Shown here piece by piece: positions 23,270-32,612 of a stretch of 42,161 nt of DNA. The stretch comes from JBCDGZ01 sp038750655 (GTDB lineage Bacteria; Bacteroidota; Bacteroidia; Chitinophagales; Saprospiraceae). The position numbers were made by a program, and so were the translations under genes. Positions within the stretch are counted from its first letter, which is position 1, and every line of letters begins with the position of its first letter. Location of the stretch: assembly GCA_038750655.1 (NCBI GenBank), contig JBCDGZ010000061.1, positions 1-42,161 on the forward strand, in the 5' to 3' direction. The notes beneath the pieces were generated by a model. That model searched no databases. It was given only the letters and a program-made list of their open reading frames with translations, and was not told the DNA's origin.

Positions 23270-25672
23270 ATGTTCCGTAATTACCTAAAAATTGCCGTCC
23301 GTAGCCTCCTCAAGCGCAAGGTCTTCACCTTCATTAATGTCTTTGGGCTGGCGATAGCCATTGCGGTGAGCTTGCTGCTGTTTTCTACCGCCCTTCGGGA
23401 ATTTTCTTTTGATAACTTCCACGAAAACGGTAACGCTTTACACGCCATTTACTTTTTTGAAAGTGGTCCAAATGGAGTAGATCGAAGTACCAATCTTCCC
23501 ATTCCCCTGGTACCAGAACTATTGGAGGAGGTTGCTGGAATTGAACAGGCTACTCGGATACAGAATTCTGGGGCCAATGTAGAAATCGATGACCAGCTTT
23601 TGTCCTTATCGGTGGACTATGTGGACGAGGGTTATTTTGAAATGTTTGATTACGAGGTTTTGGAAGGTAAAGCGGGAGAGCTACTGTCTGATAAGTCCGC
23701 CATAGTCCTGTCGGAACGCAGTGCTAAGCGGCTTTTTGGTGATCATAAAGCAGTAGGGGAAATGCTAAAACTGACGGATAGTAGGGGAACGAAGTCTTAT
23801 CTGGTATCAGCCGTTGTAGCCGATTATCCCGACAACTCACTGCTGCGTTTTGGAGCTTTGGCCCGTATGGAAAATGCACACGGATACGATACAGATAATT
23901 GGAATAACTACAACCACTCTGGCTATGTGAAGCTGAGCAAGGGGAGTGATCGGGAGTCAATAGAAGAACAACTACAGACCTACACCAGCAAACAATTCGA
24001 AGAAGAAATTGCTGACCTGAAACGAGATGGCGGCGTGGCTGATGCCCGCGGCGATGTATTCGCCCTGCGGCTTCACCCCCTGCGGACCCTCCGCTTCGCC
24101 AACCATATCGGCGGGGTTAATGCCATCAACCAGGTCTTTCCCATCGTTCTAATCGCCATCGGCCTGTTCATCCTGGCCATTGCCTGCATCAACTTCGTCA
24201 ATCTCACCCTAGGCAGCTCCATTACTCGGTCTACTGAAGTTGGCCTGCGCAAGGTCTTCGGCGCCCGGCGACAGCAGCTCATGGGCCAGTTCTGGGGCGA
24301 AACCCTGCTGATCATCCTGATCGGTGCACTGTTTGGCTTGATGTTGGTACAGTGGGTACTGCCTTCTTATAATGCCCTCTTTAGAAACAATATTACCATC
24401 GGAAGTCCTTATGTATGGAGTTCATTGCTGATCATCTTATTCCTTACGGGGTTGGCAGCAGGGACCTACCCCGCCTGGGTCTTATCGCGGTTTCAGGCTG
24501 CGCAGGTCCTGAAGCGGGAGTTAAGAATCCAAAAATCCGGCTGGCTACGTAATTTACTGGTCATCGTGCAATTTGTCCTGTCTATTCTATTGATTTGCAG
24601 TACGCTGGTGATCAATCAGCAGATCAAATATTTGCGCAACAAACCGCTCGGGTTCAACAAAGAACAAGTACTGAGCATTCCGATTGGCCGCGAAGTCGAA
24701 GGGCGGAAAGCCCTGGAGCTGCTGCGCAGTAAAATGGCGGCGTACCCGGAGGTGCTGAGTATGAGCGCCTGCAGCCGCAACTTGGGCCTAGGCCGCGATG
24801 GGTCGACCTACACCTCTGTAGTAGGTTTTGAGCAGGACGATCGGGTAATCGATACCTATTGGATTGGAGTAGACTATGATTATGTAGAAACGCTTGAACT
24901 GGAGCTGCTGGAAGGTCGGCCTTTCGATCGGCAGCAGGAGCGGATCAGTGATACAACAAGGGCGGTACTGATCAATGAAAGCATGGCCAAGCAGTTGGGC
25001 GGCGGAGCCGTCGCGGGGACCATCCTGCAGACCGATCCGCGCAGCGAGGTGGTAGGCGTCGTGCGCGACTTTAACTTCCAACCCCTCACCCAAGAAATCG
25101 AATCCGCCACTTTTGCCATAGATGCAGGTTTTGACTTAACCTATATTTTGGTAAAAATGGCAGACCATAATATTCCTGTCACCATGAATCGTCTCGAATC
25201 CGCCTGGGCCGAAATTGCTCCTCGTACTGACTTTAGAGCCTCTTTCTTGGACGAGAATACCGATCGACTCTATGTACAGGAAGATCGGATGAGTACCATC
25301 TTCAGCATCGGTTCCCTATTAACCATATTACTTTCCTGCTTAGGATTGTTTGCCATCGCCGTCATGACCATCCTGCAAAGGACCAAAGAAATTGGTATCC
25401 GCAAAGTACTGGGCGCCTCCGTCAGCAATATTGTACGAATGCTGTCTGTAGACATCTTACGCTTAGTCTTAATCGCCGGCCTCATAGCCATCCCGCTGGC
25501 CTGGTTAGCAATGAGTCGCTGGCTGCAAGATTTCTACTACCGCATTGATATGCCCTGGTGGGTATTTTTGCTGGGCTTATTCCTAGCTATGTTCATTGCA
25601 TTTGTTACGGTTAGCTTTCAGTCCATCCGAGCGGCCTTGGCCAATCCGATTAAGGCTTTGAAGCACGAGTAA
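23270..25672 (+). CDS. ABC permease, MacB/FtsX-like with two periplasmic domains
   Basis: About 800 residues. The double FtsX architecture is: first helix VFTFINVFGLAIAIAVSLLL; a MacB periplasmic core (to about residue 280, RFANHIGGVNAINQ); three helices; a linking helix (LRNLLVIVQFVLSILLI); a second periplasmic domain; and three C-terminal helices ending at NPIKALKHE, a standard family ending. ATG 23270 is preferred to GTG 23249 because MFRNYLKIAVRSLLKRK is the typical start. The RKVFGARR and RKVLGAS coupling helices contact the ATPase. A 100-base gap after the ATPase gene holds only a small inverted repeat, so co-transcription is likely. Confidence 0.93.
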   Translation: MFRNYLKIAVRSLLKRKVFTFINVFGLAIAIAVSLLLFSTALREFSFDNFHENGNALHAIYFFESGPNGVDRSTNLPIPLVPELLEEVAGIEQATRIQNSGANVEIDDQLLSLSVDYVDEGYFEMFDYEVLEGKAGELLSDKSAIVLSERSAKRLFGDHKAVGEMLKLTDSRGTKSYLVSAVVADYPDNSLLRFGALARMENAHGYDTDNWNNYNHSGYVKLSKGSDRESIEEQLQTYTSKQFEEEIADLKRDGGVADARGDVFALRLHPLRTLRFANHIGGVNAINQVFPIVLIAIGLFILAIACINFVNLTLGSSITRSTEVGLRKVFGARRQQLMGQFWGETLLIILIGALFGLMLVQWVLPSYNALFRNNITIGSPYVWSSLLIILFLTGLAAGTYPAWVLSRFQAAQVLKRELRIQKSGWLRNLLVIVQFVLSILLICSTLVINQQIKYLRNKPLGFNKEQVLSIPIGREVEGRKALELLRSKMAAYPEVLSMSACSRNLGLGRDGSTYTSVVGFEQDDRVIDTYWIGVDYDYVETLELELLEGRPFDRQQERISDTTRAVLINESMAKQLGGGAVAGTILQTDPRSEVVGVVRDFNFQPLTQEIESATFAIDAGFDLTYILVKMADHNIPVTMNRLESAWAEIAPRTDFRASFLDENTDRLYVQEDRMSTIFSIGSLLTILLSCLGLFAIAVMTILQRTKEIGIRKVLGASVSNIVRMLSVDILRLVLIAGLIAIPLAWLAMSRWLQDFYYRIDMPWWVFLLGLFLAMFIAFVTVSFQSIRAALANPIKALKHE

Positions 25673-26109
25673 TTTTCTTGAATGCCGGACTTATGGAAAT
25701 GAATGTAGATCAAGTTTGGAGGTTGTGCTATAAATGAATAAGTTCGGGAGTGAGATAGTGAGATAGTGAGATAGTTTTGAAAACGAGGCGCAGTTTTACC
25801 ATAGTGGGAGGGCCCACCCACTAAGCCACCGCCGCCAATCCCCCCCGCTTGAAAATAAGCCAAACCATGAACGGTCTGGCCTTGCGGTGGACCTGTCTGC
25901 CGACAGGTGGGGATCGCAAAAACTCCTCTTCTCAGATGGCATTTTTCTCTTTCCAGGCCTTTAGAAAGAAAAAAGAAGTATGTCCTGACTGTAAGGGATT
26001 GCCAAAGTGATCGATTGAGTGATAGACAGCGTAAGACAATGGCAACTATCGAACGGGGTAGCAATATAGAACAAAATGTTTTAAAATAAAAGAAATTTAA
26101 TAACAATTA
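25673..26109. other. 437-base intergenic spacer with small repeats and hairpins
   Basis: No convincing gene on either strand. It contains three tandem octamers GTGAGATA (25750-25773), a near-palindrome AGTGGGAGGG/CCCACCCACT with one mismatch (25803-25822), and a perfect hairpin ACCTGTC-TGCC-GACAGGT (25891-25908). An AT-rich stretch precedes the ATPase start. No clear promoter or sigma-54 site was seen. It may be a decayed repeat-bearing insertion (inference). Confidence 0.6.
25750..25773 (+). repeat. Tandem octamer GTGAGATA, three copies
   Basis: Three perfect head-to-tail copies of GTGAGATA, followed by GT of a fourth. It lies 78 bases after the permease stop, in non-coding DNA. It is a short, possibly length-variable repeat. 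Confidence 0.85.
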
Positions 26110-26790
26110 ATGATCCAACTCAAAAATATCGAACGCTACTACCGCTCTGGGTTTAACAAAAGCTGGGTACTGCGCGGCATTAATCTGGACATCAAAGACG
26201 GAGAATTTGTGACCATCATGGGGCCTAGCGGCGCCGGAAAGTCAACCTTGCTCAACATTATTGGGATGCTGGAGACGCCTTCTTCGGGAGAATATCTCCT
26301 CAACGGGCAGTCGGTGCTGAAGCTGCGGGAGAGCCGGCGGCATGAATTGCACAAAGAAAACATCGGCTTCATCTTCCAGGCTTATCACCTCATTGATGAG
26401 CTGACGGTCTATGAGAACATCGAAACGCCGCTGCTGTATCGCAAGGTCAAATCCTCGGAGCGTAAGGCCCTGTTGGCTGATGCATTGGATCGATTCAATA
26501 TTGTGGCTAAAAAGGACCTCTTTCCTAGTCAGCTTTCCGGTGGACAGCAGCAGCTGGTGGGCGTAGCCCGTGCGGTGATCAGTAAGCCGCGCCTGCTCTT
26601 GGCGGATGAACCTACGGGCAATCTTCATACCCGACAGGGCGAGGAGATCATGGAACTCTTCCGCGAGTTGAATGAAGATGGTATGACCATTATACAGGTT
26701 ACGCACTCGGAGAAAAATGCAGCCTACGGGTCAAGAGTTATTGAGTTGGTAGACGGATATGTGCAAAAAGATGAATTGATCAATGCCTAG
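26110..26790 (+). CDS. Orphan ABC transporter ATP-binding protein (MacB/LolD type)
   Basis: 226 residues of the same branch as the ATPase at 22480. Walker A GPSGAGKST, Q-loop FIFQAYHLIDE, Walker B LLLADEPTGNL and the H-loop VTHS are intact. The signature reads LSGGQQQL rather than LSGGQQQR, and the D-loop is NLHT rather than NLDS. No permease or adaptor follows: the next gene is convergent and its stop overlaps this one by four bases. It could serve the permease upstream, an unlinked permease, or be a relic of a duplicated cassette. The open frame and intact catalytic motifs argue against a pseudogene. Confidence 0.9.
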   Translation: MIQLKNIERYYRSGFNKSWVLRGINLDIKDGEFVTIMGPSGAGKSTLLNIIGMLETPSSGEYLLNGQSVLKLRESRRHELHKENIGFIFQAYHLIDELTVYENIETPLLYRKVKSSERKALLADALDRFNIVAKKDLFPSQLSGGQQQLVGVARAVISKPRLLLADEPTGNLHTRQGEEIMELFRELNEDGMTIIQVTHSEKNAAYGSRVIELVDGYVQKDELINA

Positions 26791-28775
26791 GGCAAAATGA
26801 TAAATTCAGTTCTACGGTTGCGCTGGCGGCCTTCGGCCGTCTCATTCACCTCTATAGGCTGGCCCTCGCCGTAGCCTTTGAAGCGCAGCCGGTCAGCAGC
26901 AATGCCCTTTTCAATCAGATAGTCATGGACCGCTTTGGCTCGGTCGTCGGAGAGCTTTAAATTATCAGCCTCTGAGCCGACAGAGTCGGTATGTCCATTG
27001 ATCTGTATCCGCAATTGAGTATTTTGATTGAGCAATTCGTAGAGGCGGTCCAATTCGGCGAAGGAGGTTTGGCGCAGTGCAGCAGAGCCCGTATCGAAAA
27101 ATACATTGCGGAGAATGATGGGGGTAGATGTAGGCGGCTTGGCCTCCGAAGGCGTTGAACTAGAGGCGATTGGCTCGGGAATGCGTTGCAGCGGAATTTC
27201 CAGCAAAAAAGGATCGTCCAGGCTGCTGGTTTCAGCCAGGGCGAAATGCTCAGAATGGAAGAGGTACAACTCTTTAGAAACATTTAGGGCATAATCCTTT
27301 CCCATCGGTAAGCAAATTAAAAATTCACCATCCGTACCGGTTACAGCCGAGGCGTAGACCTCGCCAGAGCTGACATCCATGAAAGCCACATTAGCCTCTA
27401 GCTTGCGCTTGTTGCGGGCATCGAAGACACGAGCCTTAACGTAGGTGACAGGCTTTGGGCGAGCAGCAGGATAGAGCTCAAAAGCGTAGAGATCGGTAGG
27501 GGCCTTACTATTGGAGGTTTCCTCCCCGCCTTTGGCACCAAACTGCTGGTTGGAAGCAAAGTAGGCCGTTTTCCCATCCAAACTAACCACCAGTGAAAAT
27601 TCATCCGCCGTCGTGTTGATCGGATAGCCTAGGTTTTGCGGCGTTGCCCAGCTGCCATCCGTCTGCTTGCGGGCAAAGAAAAGATCTTCTCCTCCCATTC
27701 CGACATGACCGTCGGACATGAAATATAGCGTTTGACCATCGGGATGGATGAATGGGGTCTTTTCGTGCGAAGGCGTATTGATAGGTGCCGCAGCATTGAC
27801 GGGCTTTCCCCATCTACCGTCCGCCCTACGACGGCTGATCCAGATGTCATAGCCGCCCAGGCCTCCCCGCCGAGTGCTGGCAAAGTAGAGCGTTTTGCCA
27901 TTAGCGGAGATCGAAGGCTGTTTCTCGCTATCGGGCGTATTGATCACTGGCCCCATATTCTGGGGAGTCGTCCAGCGACCCTTCTTCAGCTCCGAGAAAT
28001 AGAGATCGCACTTGCCCTCTCCGTCTTCCCGATCACAGGCCGTAAATACGAGGTATTTACCATCGGCAGAGATACTCTGTGCGCCCTCATTGCGCTCCGT
28101 ATTAATATCTTTGATGGCTTCTCCTGCCTGCCAGACGCCATCGACTTTTTTACTCATATAAAAATCCTCCCAGCCATTCACCCGCGCTGTGTAGACCAGC
28201 GTTTGCTCATCGGCGGTAAGCGAGGGGAGGTATTCCCAACCTGGAGTGTTGATATTAGCGCCCAAATTTTTGGGCTCAAACGGAACGGGCTTCTTCAAAG
28301 CCTCACTCGCAAAATTACAACTGGCAATGTGTCGAGCGGCTCGTTTATTGAGCACCTCATTTTTACTTCCGGCGTCCAGGTACTGCTGAAAATGTACAAT
28401 AGCTTCTGTATGTTTTTTCATCTTCATCTCGGTCAATCCCAATGTATAGAGTACCTTTTTTTTGTAGTAGGGGTCAATCTCCAGGACTTCCTCAAAAGCC
28501 TGTTCGGCAGCCGGATAGTTCTTCAATTCATAGAAAACGCCTGCTCTCTGAATACGGGCATCGATAAGCTTATTATCGGCCTTAAGGGCTTTTTCGAAAA
28601 GTTTGAGGGCTTTTTCATCCTCCGCCTTGCGAAAGTAGCGGATGCCTTCATCGTAGAATTTGCGCGCCTTAGAGCTGGTTGTCTTTTTGGTGGTGTAATC
28701 GCCTTTGCCAGGTTGAGCCTGAGCCGATTGTAAAACAAATAGAACAAGAAAAAAGAGCGTAGATCGAAGCCTCAT
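26787..28775 (-). CDS. PorE-like outer-membrane-associated protein: TPR, PD40 propeller, OmpA domain
   Basis: 662 residues. Signal peptide 1-20 (cleavage after AQA). TPR repeats about 36-150. Five PD40/WD40-like blades about 175-430 (repeated PSISANGKTLYFAS-type strands). A carboxypeptidase-regulatory/CNA-B-like beta sandwich about 443-535 and a Pro/Ser linker follow. The OmpA peptidoglycan-binding domain is at 553-662 (NGHTDSVG 593-600, NRRTEF 653-658). This domain order is that of PorE, the peptidoglycan anchor of the type IX secretion system, and of a large paralogous family, so a specific PorE call is not safe. It is expected at the periplasmic face of the outer membrane. It is convergent with the orphan ATPase (4-base overlap) and 74 bases after the DAHP synthase gene. 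Confidence 0.9.
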   Translation of the reverse strand: MRLRSTLFFLVLFVLQSAQAQPGKGDYTTKKTTSSKARKFYDEGIRYFRKAEDEKALKLFEKALKADNKLIDARIQRAGVFYELKNYPAAEQAFEEVLEIDPYYKKKVLYTLGLTEMKMKKHTEAIVHFQQYLDAGSKNEVLNKRAARHIASCNFASEALKKPVPFEPKNLGANINTPGWEYLPSLTADEQTLVYTARVNGWEDFYMSKKVDGVWQAGEAIKDINTERNEGAQSISADGKYLVFTACDREDGEGKCDLYFSELKKGRWTTPQNMGPVINTPDSEKQPSISANGKTLYFASTRRGGLGGYDIWISRRRADGRWGKPVNAAAPINTPSHEKTPFIHPDGQTLYFMSDGHVGMGGEDLFFARKQTDGSWATPQNLGYPINTTADEFSLVVSLDGKTAYFASNQQFGAKGGEETSNSKAPTDLYAFELYPAARPKPVTYVKARVFDARNKRKLEANVAFMDVSSGEVYASAVTGTDGEFLICLPMGKDYALNVSKELYLFHSEHFALAETSSLDDPFLLEIPLQRIPEPIASSSTPSEAKPPTSTPIILRNVFFDTGSAALRQTSFAELDRLYELLNQNTQLRIQINGHTDSVGSEADNLKLSDDRAKAVHDYLIEKGIAADRLRFKGYGEGQPIEVNETAEGRQRNRRTEFIILP

Positions 28776-28849
28776 GTAATTGCAGTTTTTGACTGTATCA
28801 GGTATAACGCTTTTTAAACGCTATATGACATATTTGGTGCCGCCAAAAG

Positions 28850-29950
28850 TTAAGCATTTAATTTGGACTCGTCCTGATTCATAACCTTTTCCTGCTGTCG
28901 GATGGACTCATTGTGGATGCTTTGGATCAAATCCTGGGCGAATTGGCCAGAGAGCCCGGCCGACATGGTCGCCTTAACTCGTTGATCGAAGAGGCGCGCC
29001 CAGCGGTTCATTTGGAGGATGGTTACCCCGTTTTGGCGCTTGTACTTGCCGATCTCCTGTACGACCTCCATTCGCTTGGCCAAGAGCTGGATGACTTCTT
29101 GATCAAGACTGTCAATGTCGACGCGCAGGGCTTCAAGGTTGGCGATAAAATCGGGGTTATCGTTAACGGGCTGGCGCTGGATGAGGCTACGGAGTAGCTT
29201 GCCCAGAGCCTCCGGCGTCACCTGCTGTTGGGCATCGCTCAGTGCGACTTCGGGGTTGATGTGCGATTCGATCATCAGGCCGTCGAAGGCTAGGTCGAGA
29301 GCCTTTTGGGACAGGGGGCGGAGCAGGTCGCGGCGGCCGGCAATGTGGCTGGGGTCGCAGATGATTTCTAGCTGAGGGTAGCGGCGGCGCAGTTCGATCG
29401 GAAGTTCCCAGAGGGGCTGGTTGCGGTAGGGCGCAGAGCGGGTGACGGAAAAACCTCGGTGGATGACGGCTAGCTTGCGTAGGCCTGCGCGGTGAAAGCG
29501 CTCGATAGCACCGATCCAAAGGTCAAGGTCGGGATTGACCGGGTTTTTGATAAGCACAGGAATGTCCTGGCCTTGTAGCGCATTGGCGATCTCTTGAACA
29601 GTGAAGGGGTTGACGGTGGTGCGAGCGCCGACCCAGAGTATATCGATGTTGTGTTGGAGGGCGGCTTCTACATGGCGGCTATTGGCCACTTCGACGGTAA
29701 CGGGAAGGCCGTTGGCGCGGCCTGCTGCTTTGATCCAAGGCAGTCCGATGCTGCCGACTCCTTCGAAGGAGTCGGGGCGGGTGCGCGGTTTCCAGATTCC
29801 GGCTCGTAGAATGGCGGCTCCCTGCTGGGCGGCGCCCCGGCAAGAAAGGCGGACTTGTTCTTCGGTTTCGGCGCTGCAGGGGCCAGAGATGATGATGGGC
29901 CCTTGGTCGGGGAAGGAGAAGCCCCATTGGCGGAGCGGGATGAATTCCAT
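28850..29950 (-). CDS. Bifunctional DAHP synthase / chorismate mutase (type II CM)
   Basis: 366 residues. Residues 15-255 are the class I-beta DAHP synthase barrel: SGPCSAE (22-28), the PEP-binding KPRTRP (54-59), GARTT (108-112), IKNPVNPD (134-141) and CDPSHIAGRR (198-207). Residues 265-352 are an AroQ-type chorismate mutase helix bundle (LRVDIDSLDQEVIQLLAKRM). It catalyses the first step of the shikimate pathway and the branch to prephenate; the fused CM domain confers prephenate feedback in related enzymes. No other aromatic-pathway gene is adjacent. Confidence 0.95.
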   Translation of the reverse strand: MEFIPLRQWGFSFPDQGPIIISGPCSAETEEQVRLSCRGAAQQGAAILRAGIWKPRTRPDSFEGVGSIGLPWIKAAGRANGLPVTVEVANSRHVEAALQHNIDILWVGARTTVNPFTVQEIANALQGQDIPVLIKNPVNPDLDLWIGAIERFHRAGLRKLAVIHRGFSVTRSAPYRNQPLWELPIELRRRYPQLEIICDPSHIAGRRDLLRPLSQKALDLAFDGLMIESHINPEVALSDAQQQVTPEALGKLLRSLIQRQPVNDNPDFIANLEALRVDIDSLDQEVIQLLAKRMEVVQEIGKYKRQNGVTILQMNRWARLFDQRVKATMSAGLSGQFAQDLIQSIHNESIRQQEKVMNQDESKLNA

Positions 29951-30035
29951 GTAGTTAATATTGATGAAAATTGCTTGCTAACATATTAATAGTTGGGGGA
30001 GGAAAAGGTTGTGGGAGAGGAGATAAAATAGGAAA

Positions 30036-30064
30036 TGGCTCCGTAATCCCTGATTACGAAGCCA
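30036..30064 (-). terminator. Hairpin terminator after TPR gene
   Basis: TGGCT-C-CGTAATC / GATTACG-A-AGCCA forms a 12-pair stem with one C-A mismatch and a 3-base loop, 40 bases past the TPR gene stop. On the minus strand it is followed by ATTTCCTATTTTATC, a weak U-rich tail. Confidence 0.65.
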
Positions 30065-30104
30065 CTCTATATTCGATTAGTTTAATCTCTTCTGGAAGAT
30101 GAGT

Positions 30105-31121
30105 TTATCTTTTCTTTAGCAATTCCGATGCTTTTTTAGACCCTAGCTTGGCGGCTGCTTTCCAATCTTGCAGATAGCCATTTTTGCCACAGGCTTTACG
30201 GGCAATACCGCGATAGACGAGGCGTTCCGCTTCGCTGAGGTTGTCATTCCCTTCCTGTAGATTGAGGGCTGCATCGAAGGCCGCTAGCGCATCTTCATTA
30301 TTACCCGTTTCGAGTAGGGCCTTACCATAATTGAAGAAGACAACTCGACGGTATAGATAGTTAGGATTGCTGGACTTAAAGAGGCGTTTGGTGAACAACC
30401 TTAGGTCGAGCAGTGCTCCTTTGTGGTCTCCTAGTTTGAGGTAGCAGTCTGCCTTCAGGCGGCGTGCCTTCCAGTAAATTGGCTGCAAGGGAATAGAGCA
30501 TTTGATCGTCATATCAAAGTCCGAGATGGCTCCCTGATAATCTTCCTTCAACACCTTAACACTGGCTCTTCCGAAATAGGCTTCTGGATTAGAAGGAGAA
30601 ATATCGATACTCTTATTATAGTCATAGAGCGCATCATCATAGTTTTTTAGGAGGTAATTCACATACCCCCGGCGCTCGTAGGCCTGCGCATGGCGCTCAT
30701 ATTTTTCGATGGCCCGATTGAGGGCCTCCATGGCTTCACTTTCTTTACCCGTCTCTTCGATCAAATCCCGACCTTTCAGGAAAGCTTGCACAGCGACTCT
30801 GTCGCTTCTTGGCTCGACCACACCGTGACGCAAAACTTTGCCTTCTTCCGTCATCCAGGCACCCAGGTTACCCGCAATGGCAAACTGGGCAACATATTCT
30901 AATAAGCTGACGGTATTCTTCCAGCTTTTCTCAGAACCTTGAGTGATAAAACGGGGAACATTGAGACAGGCGGCCTCCTCATCGAAGATTTCTTCTTCAT
31001 TGAGTAGCACATCAGATTTGTAGTAATTTTCGACACGGTGCTGGTACATCTTCAGTACCTTGTCGTAGCTCTTAGGACTACCAAATTCCAGGCGTCCCTT
31101 AAAAATTGATTTGTAAGTCAT
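30105..31121 (-). CDS. TPR-repeat protein, cytoplasmic, unknown role
   Basis: 338 residues with no signal peptide. The N-terminal 115 residues match nothing I recognise (FKGRLEFGSPKSYDKVLKMY). From about 118 on there are four to five tetratricopeptide repeats (YERRGYVNYLLKNYDDALYD, AYFGRASVKVLKEDYQGAIS, RLKADCYLKLGDHKGALLD and others), followed by a Sel1-like ending (YLQDWKAAAKLGSKKASELL). TPRs mediate protein-protein contacts; the partner is unknown. Single-gene unit with a hairpin terminator. Confidence 0.85.
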   Translation of the reverse strand: MTYKSIFKGRLEFGSPKSYDKVLKMYQHRVENYYKSDVLLNEEEIFDEEAACLNVPRFITQGSEKSWKNTVSLLEYVAQFAIAGNLGAWMTEEGKVLRHGVVEPRSDRVAVQAFLKGRDLIEETGKESEAMEALNRAIEKYERHAQAYERRGYVNYLLKNYDDALYDYNKSIDISPSNPEAYFGRASVKVLKEDYQGAISDFDMTIKCSIPLQPIYWKARRLKADCYLKLGDHKGALLDLRLFTKRLFKSSNPNYLYRRVVFFNYGKALLETGNNEDALAAFDAALNLQEGNDNLSEAERLVYRGIARKACGKNGYLQDWKAAAKLGSKKASELLKKR

Positions 31122-31561
31122 CTTGCTGTTTTTGAGGAATTAAACTAATACTTCCAAAAAATCGGAGAAGTGGTTTTTAAATTTTAAAACAATGATTTCA
31201 AAAAACTAACCTCTCATCCTGAGTGTAGGTTCCTCAATGTGAATGTTTTGACTATCAAACACAAACAGCCTTAAGGACTGGGGAAAATCCCAGGCACGCT
31301 TATTTGATTATTTTTCAATAGTACGTACGTGAGCAACAACTTGTTTGTTGCTTTCACGGTTTTCTCACAGTATTTGAAACGCTGACCCCTAATGAAAAGC
31401 CTAGATGTTGATGGGATGGCTTCTTATTAAGAAAAAATAACAAGCGAAGAATTACAAATTTCGTATAATTTTTTGGAAAAATCAAAAAAAAAGATCAAAT
31501 TGGGCGATTTTGCTTCACATATTGTTAACTATAATATGATTTTTGGTTAATCTCTGTTCTT
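31122..31561. other. 440-base intergenic region with one strong hairpin
   Basis: AT-rich spacer between the radical SAM stop and the TPR gene start. No ORF with a recognisable product. It holds a GTACGTACGT run (31321-31330) that abuts the hairpin at 31329-31357, a TCATCCTGA stretch (31215-31223) also present near 38310, and poly-A tracts near 31480. It must contain the promoter of the TPR gene, but no TAnnTTTG box could be placed. Confidence 0.6.
31329..31357. repeat. Hairpin GTGAGCAACAA / TTGTTGCTTTCAC
   Basis: AGCAACAA (31332-31339) and TTGTTGCT (31345-31352) are perfect 8-bp arms around a 5-base loop. The outer GTG/CAC extends the stem with a two-base bulge. No U-tract on either strand, so it could be an attenuator-like or regulatory structure rather than a classic terminator for the radical SAM gene. 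Confidence 0.55.
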
Positions 31562-32584
31562 TTAAGCCCATACCTTACAACCCTCGGTGCAGTTTGTACA
31601 AATATCAATTTGATCTCGCCCTTTGAAAAGAGATGCTCTAAATTGCTGATAGTCAGTACCTTGCCAAATATCTTTGAAAGCTTTGCCTTTAAGGTCGCCC
31701 AAGCGATGTTGTGCATCTTTGTCGAAACAACAAGGAACGACCAAACCATCCCAGGTAATGACACAGGAATGCCATAGTTTCCAACAATGATTGAGTAATT
31801 CATTCTTTACCGCATAGCTGCCATCAGCTTGTTGTTTGTAGCGGGCGTACTTATCAATGGTAGGAATGAGGGGATTGCCCTGCTTGTAATTGTAGACCTG
31901 TGCGGTTTTCAATTTGACCTCATCAATGCCAATTTCTTTGGCCAGTTGGTAAATCTCCGGGATTTGATGTTCATTAGGGCGGACCACCAGGAATTGAAAG
32001 ATAGTATGCGGCGTTTTGGACTTTAGCTTTTGCTTCCATTTGATAATATTCCGGGCCCCTTGCAGGACATTTTTCAGCTTTCCTGCCTTCCGATAATTCT
32101 CGTAGACCTCCTGAGTCGTCCCATCTACTGAGATAATAATGCGGTCGAGACCCGATTCAATGGTGCGGCGGGCGTTCTCATCGTTCAGGAAGTGGCCATT
32201 GGTAGAGGTGATGGTGTAGATGCCTTTTTGGTGGGCATAATTGACCATATCGAGGAACGCAGGATTGATGTAGGGTTCTCCCTGAAAGTAGAAAATGAGG
32301 TAGAGCAGTTCGCGGTGTAGCTCATCGATGGTTTTGCGGAAAAAATCGGCTTTGAGGTTGCCCGTAGGGCGGGAGAAGGCGCGCAGGCCGCTGGGGCATT
32401 CCGGGCAGCGAAGATTGCAGGCTGTAGTCGGCTCAATGGATACGGTGAAGGGGAGGCCCCATTGTGTGGGGCGGCCGGTGAAGCGACTCCAATAGAAGGA
32501 GGAGACGACCTTGGCGGCGTTGAGGACGCGCCGGGGGCGAAGTTTGGAGATAAAGTTAAGGGTATCCGAATAATACAGCTTCAT
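31562..32584 (-). CDS. Radical SAM protein with C-terminal SPASM domain
   Basis: 340 residues. The radical SAM cluster motif is CNLRCPEC (Cys56, Cys60, Cys63), followed by GEP-like FQGEPYINP and the SAM-binding strands. The C-terminal SPASM domain has cysteines in HCWKLWHSC, VVPCCFD and DICTNCTEGC, for one or two auxiliary 4Fe-4S clusters. SPASM enzymes often modify peptides or act as dehydrogenases or mobile-sugar enzymes; no precursor peptide gene was found beside it, and this branch is widespread in Bacteroidota with unknown substrate. ATG 32584 is chosen because a -7 box lies 20-28 bases upstream and the longer frame to 32752 adds non-conserved sequence. Confidence 0.92.
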   Translation of the reverse strand: MKLYYSDTLNFISKLRPRRVLNAAKVVSSFYWSRFTGRPTQWGLPFTVSIEPTTACNLRCPECPSGLRAFSRPTGNLKADFFRKTIDELHRELLYLIFYFQGEPYINPAFLDMVNYAHQKGIYTITSTNGHFLNDENARRTIESGLDRIIISVDGTTQEVYENYRKAGKLKNVLQGARNIIKWKQKLKSKTPHTIFQFLVVRPNEHQIPEIYQLAKEIGIDEVKLKTAQVYNYKQGNPLIPTIDKYARYKQQADGSYAVKNELLNHCWKLWHSCVITWDGLVVPCCFDKDAQHRLGDLKGKAFKDIWQGTDYQQFRASLFKGRDQIDICTNCTEGCKVWA

Positions 32585-32604
32585 AATCGATTCCTTCTCG
32601 GTAG

Positions 32605-32612
32605 CAAAAGTA
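32605..32612 (-). promoter_or_regulatory. -7 box of the radical SAM gene
   Basis: On the minus strand TACTTTTG matches the Bacteroidota -7 consensus TAnnTTTG exactly, 20 bases before the ATG. No TTG -33 element is found at 19-21 bases, so strength is uncertain. Confidence 0.4.

Noticed and set aside
25750..25773. Tandem octamer as a CRISPR or attachment site
   Set aside because: Repeats are contiguous with no spacers, and no integrase, cas gene or flanking duplication is present.
25618..26106. 162-codon minus-strand frame filling the 437-base spacer
   Set aside because: It begins in low-complexity DNA, runs through the octamer repeat and into the permease gene antisense, and looks like no protein family.
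27732..28733. 333-codon open frame on the plus strand
   Set aside because: Antisense to the TPR and PD40 parts of the PorE-like gene; no domain recognised.
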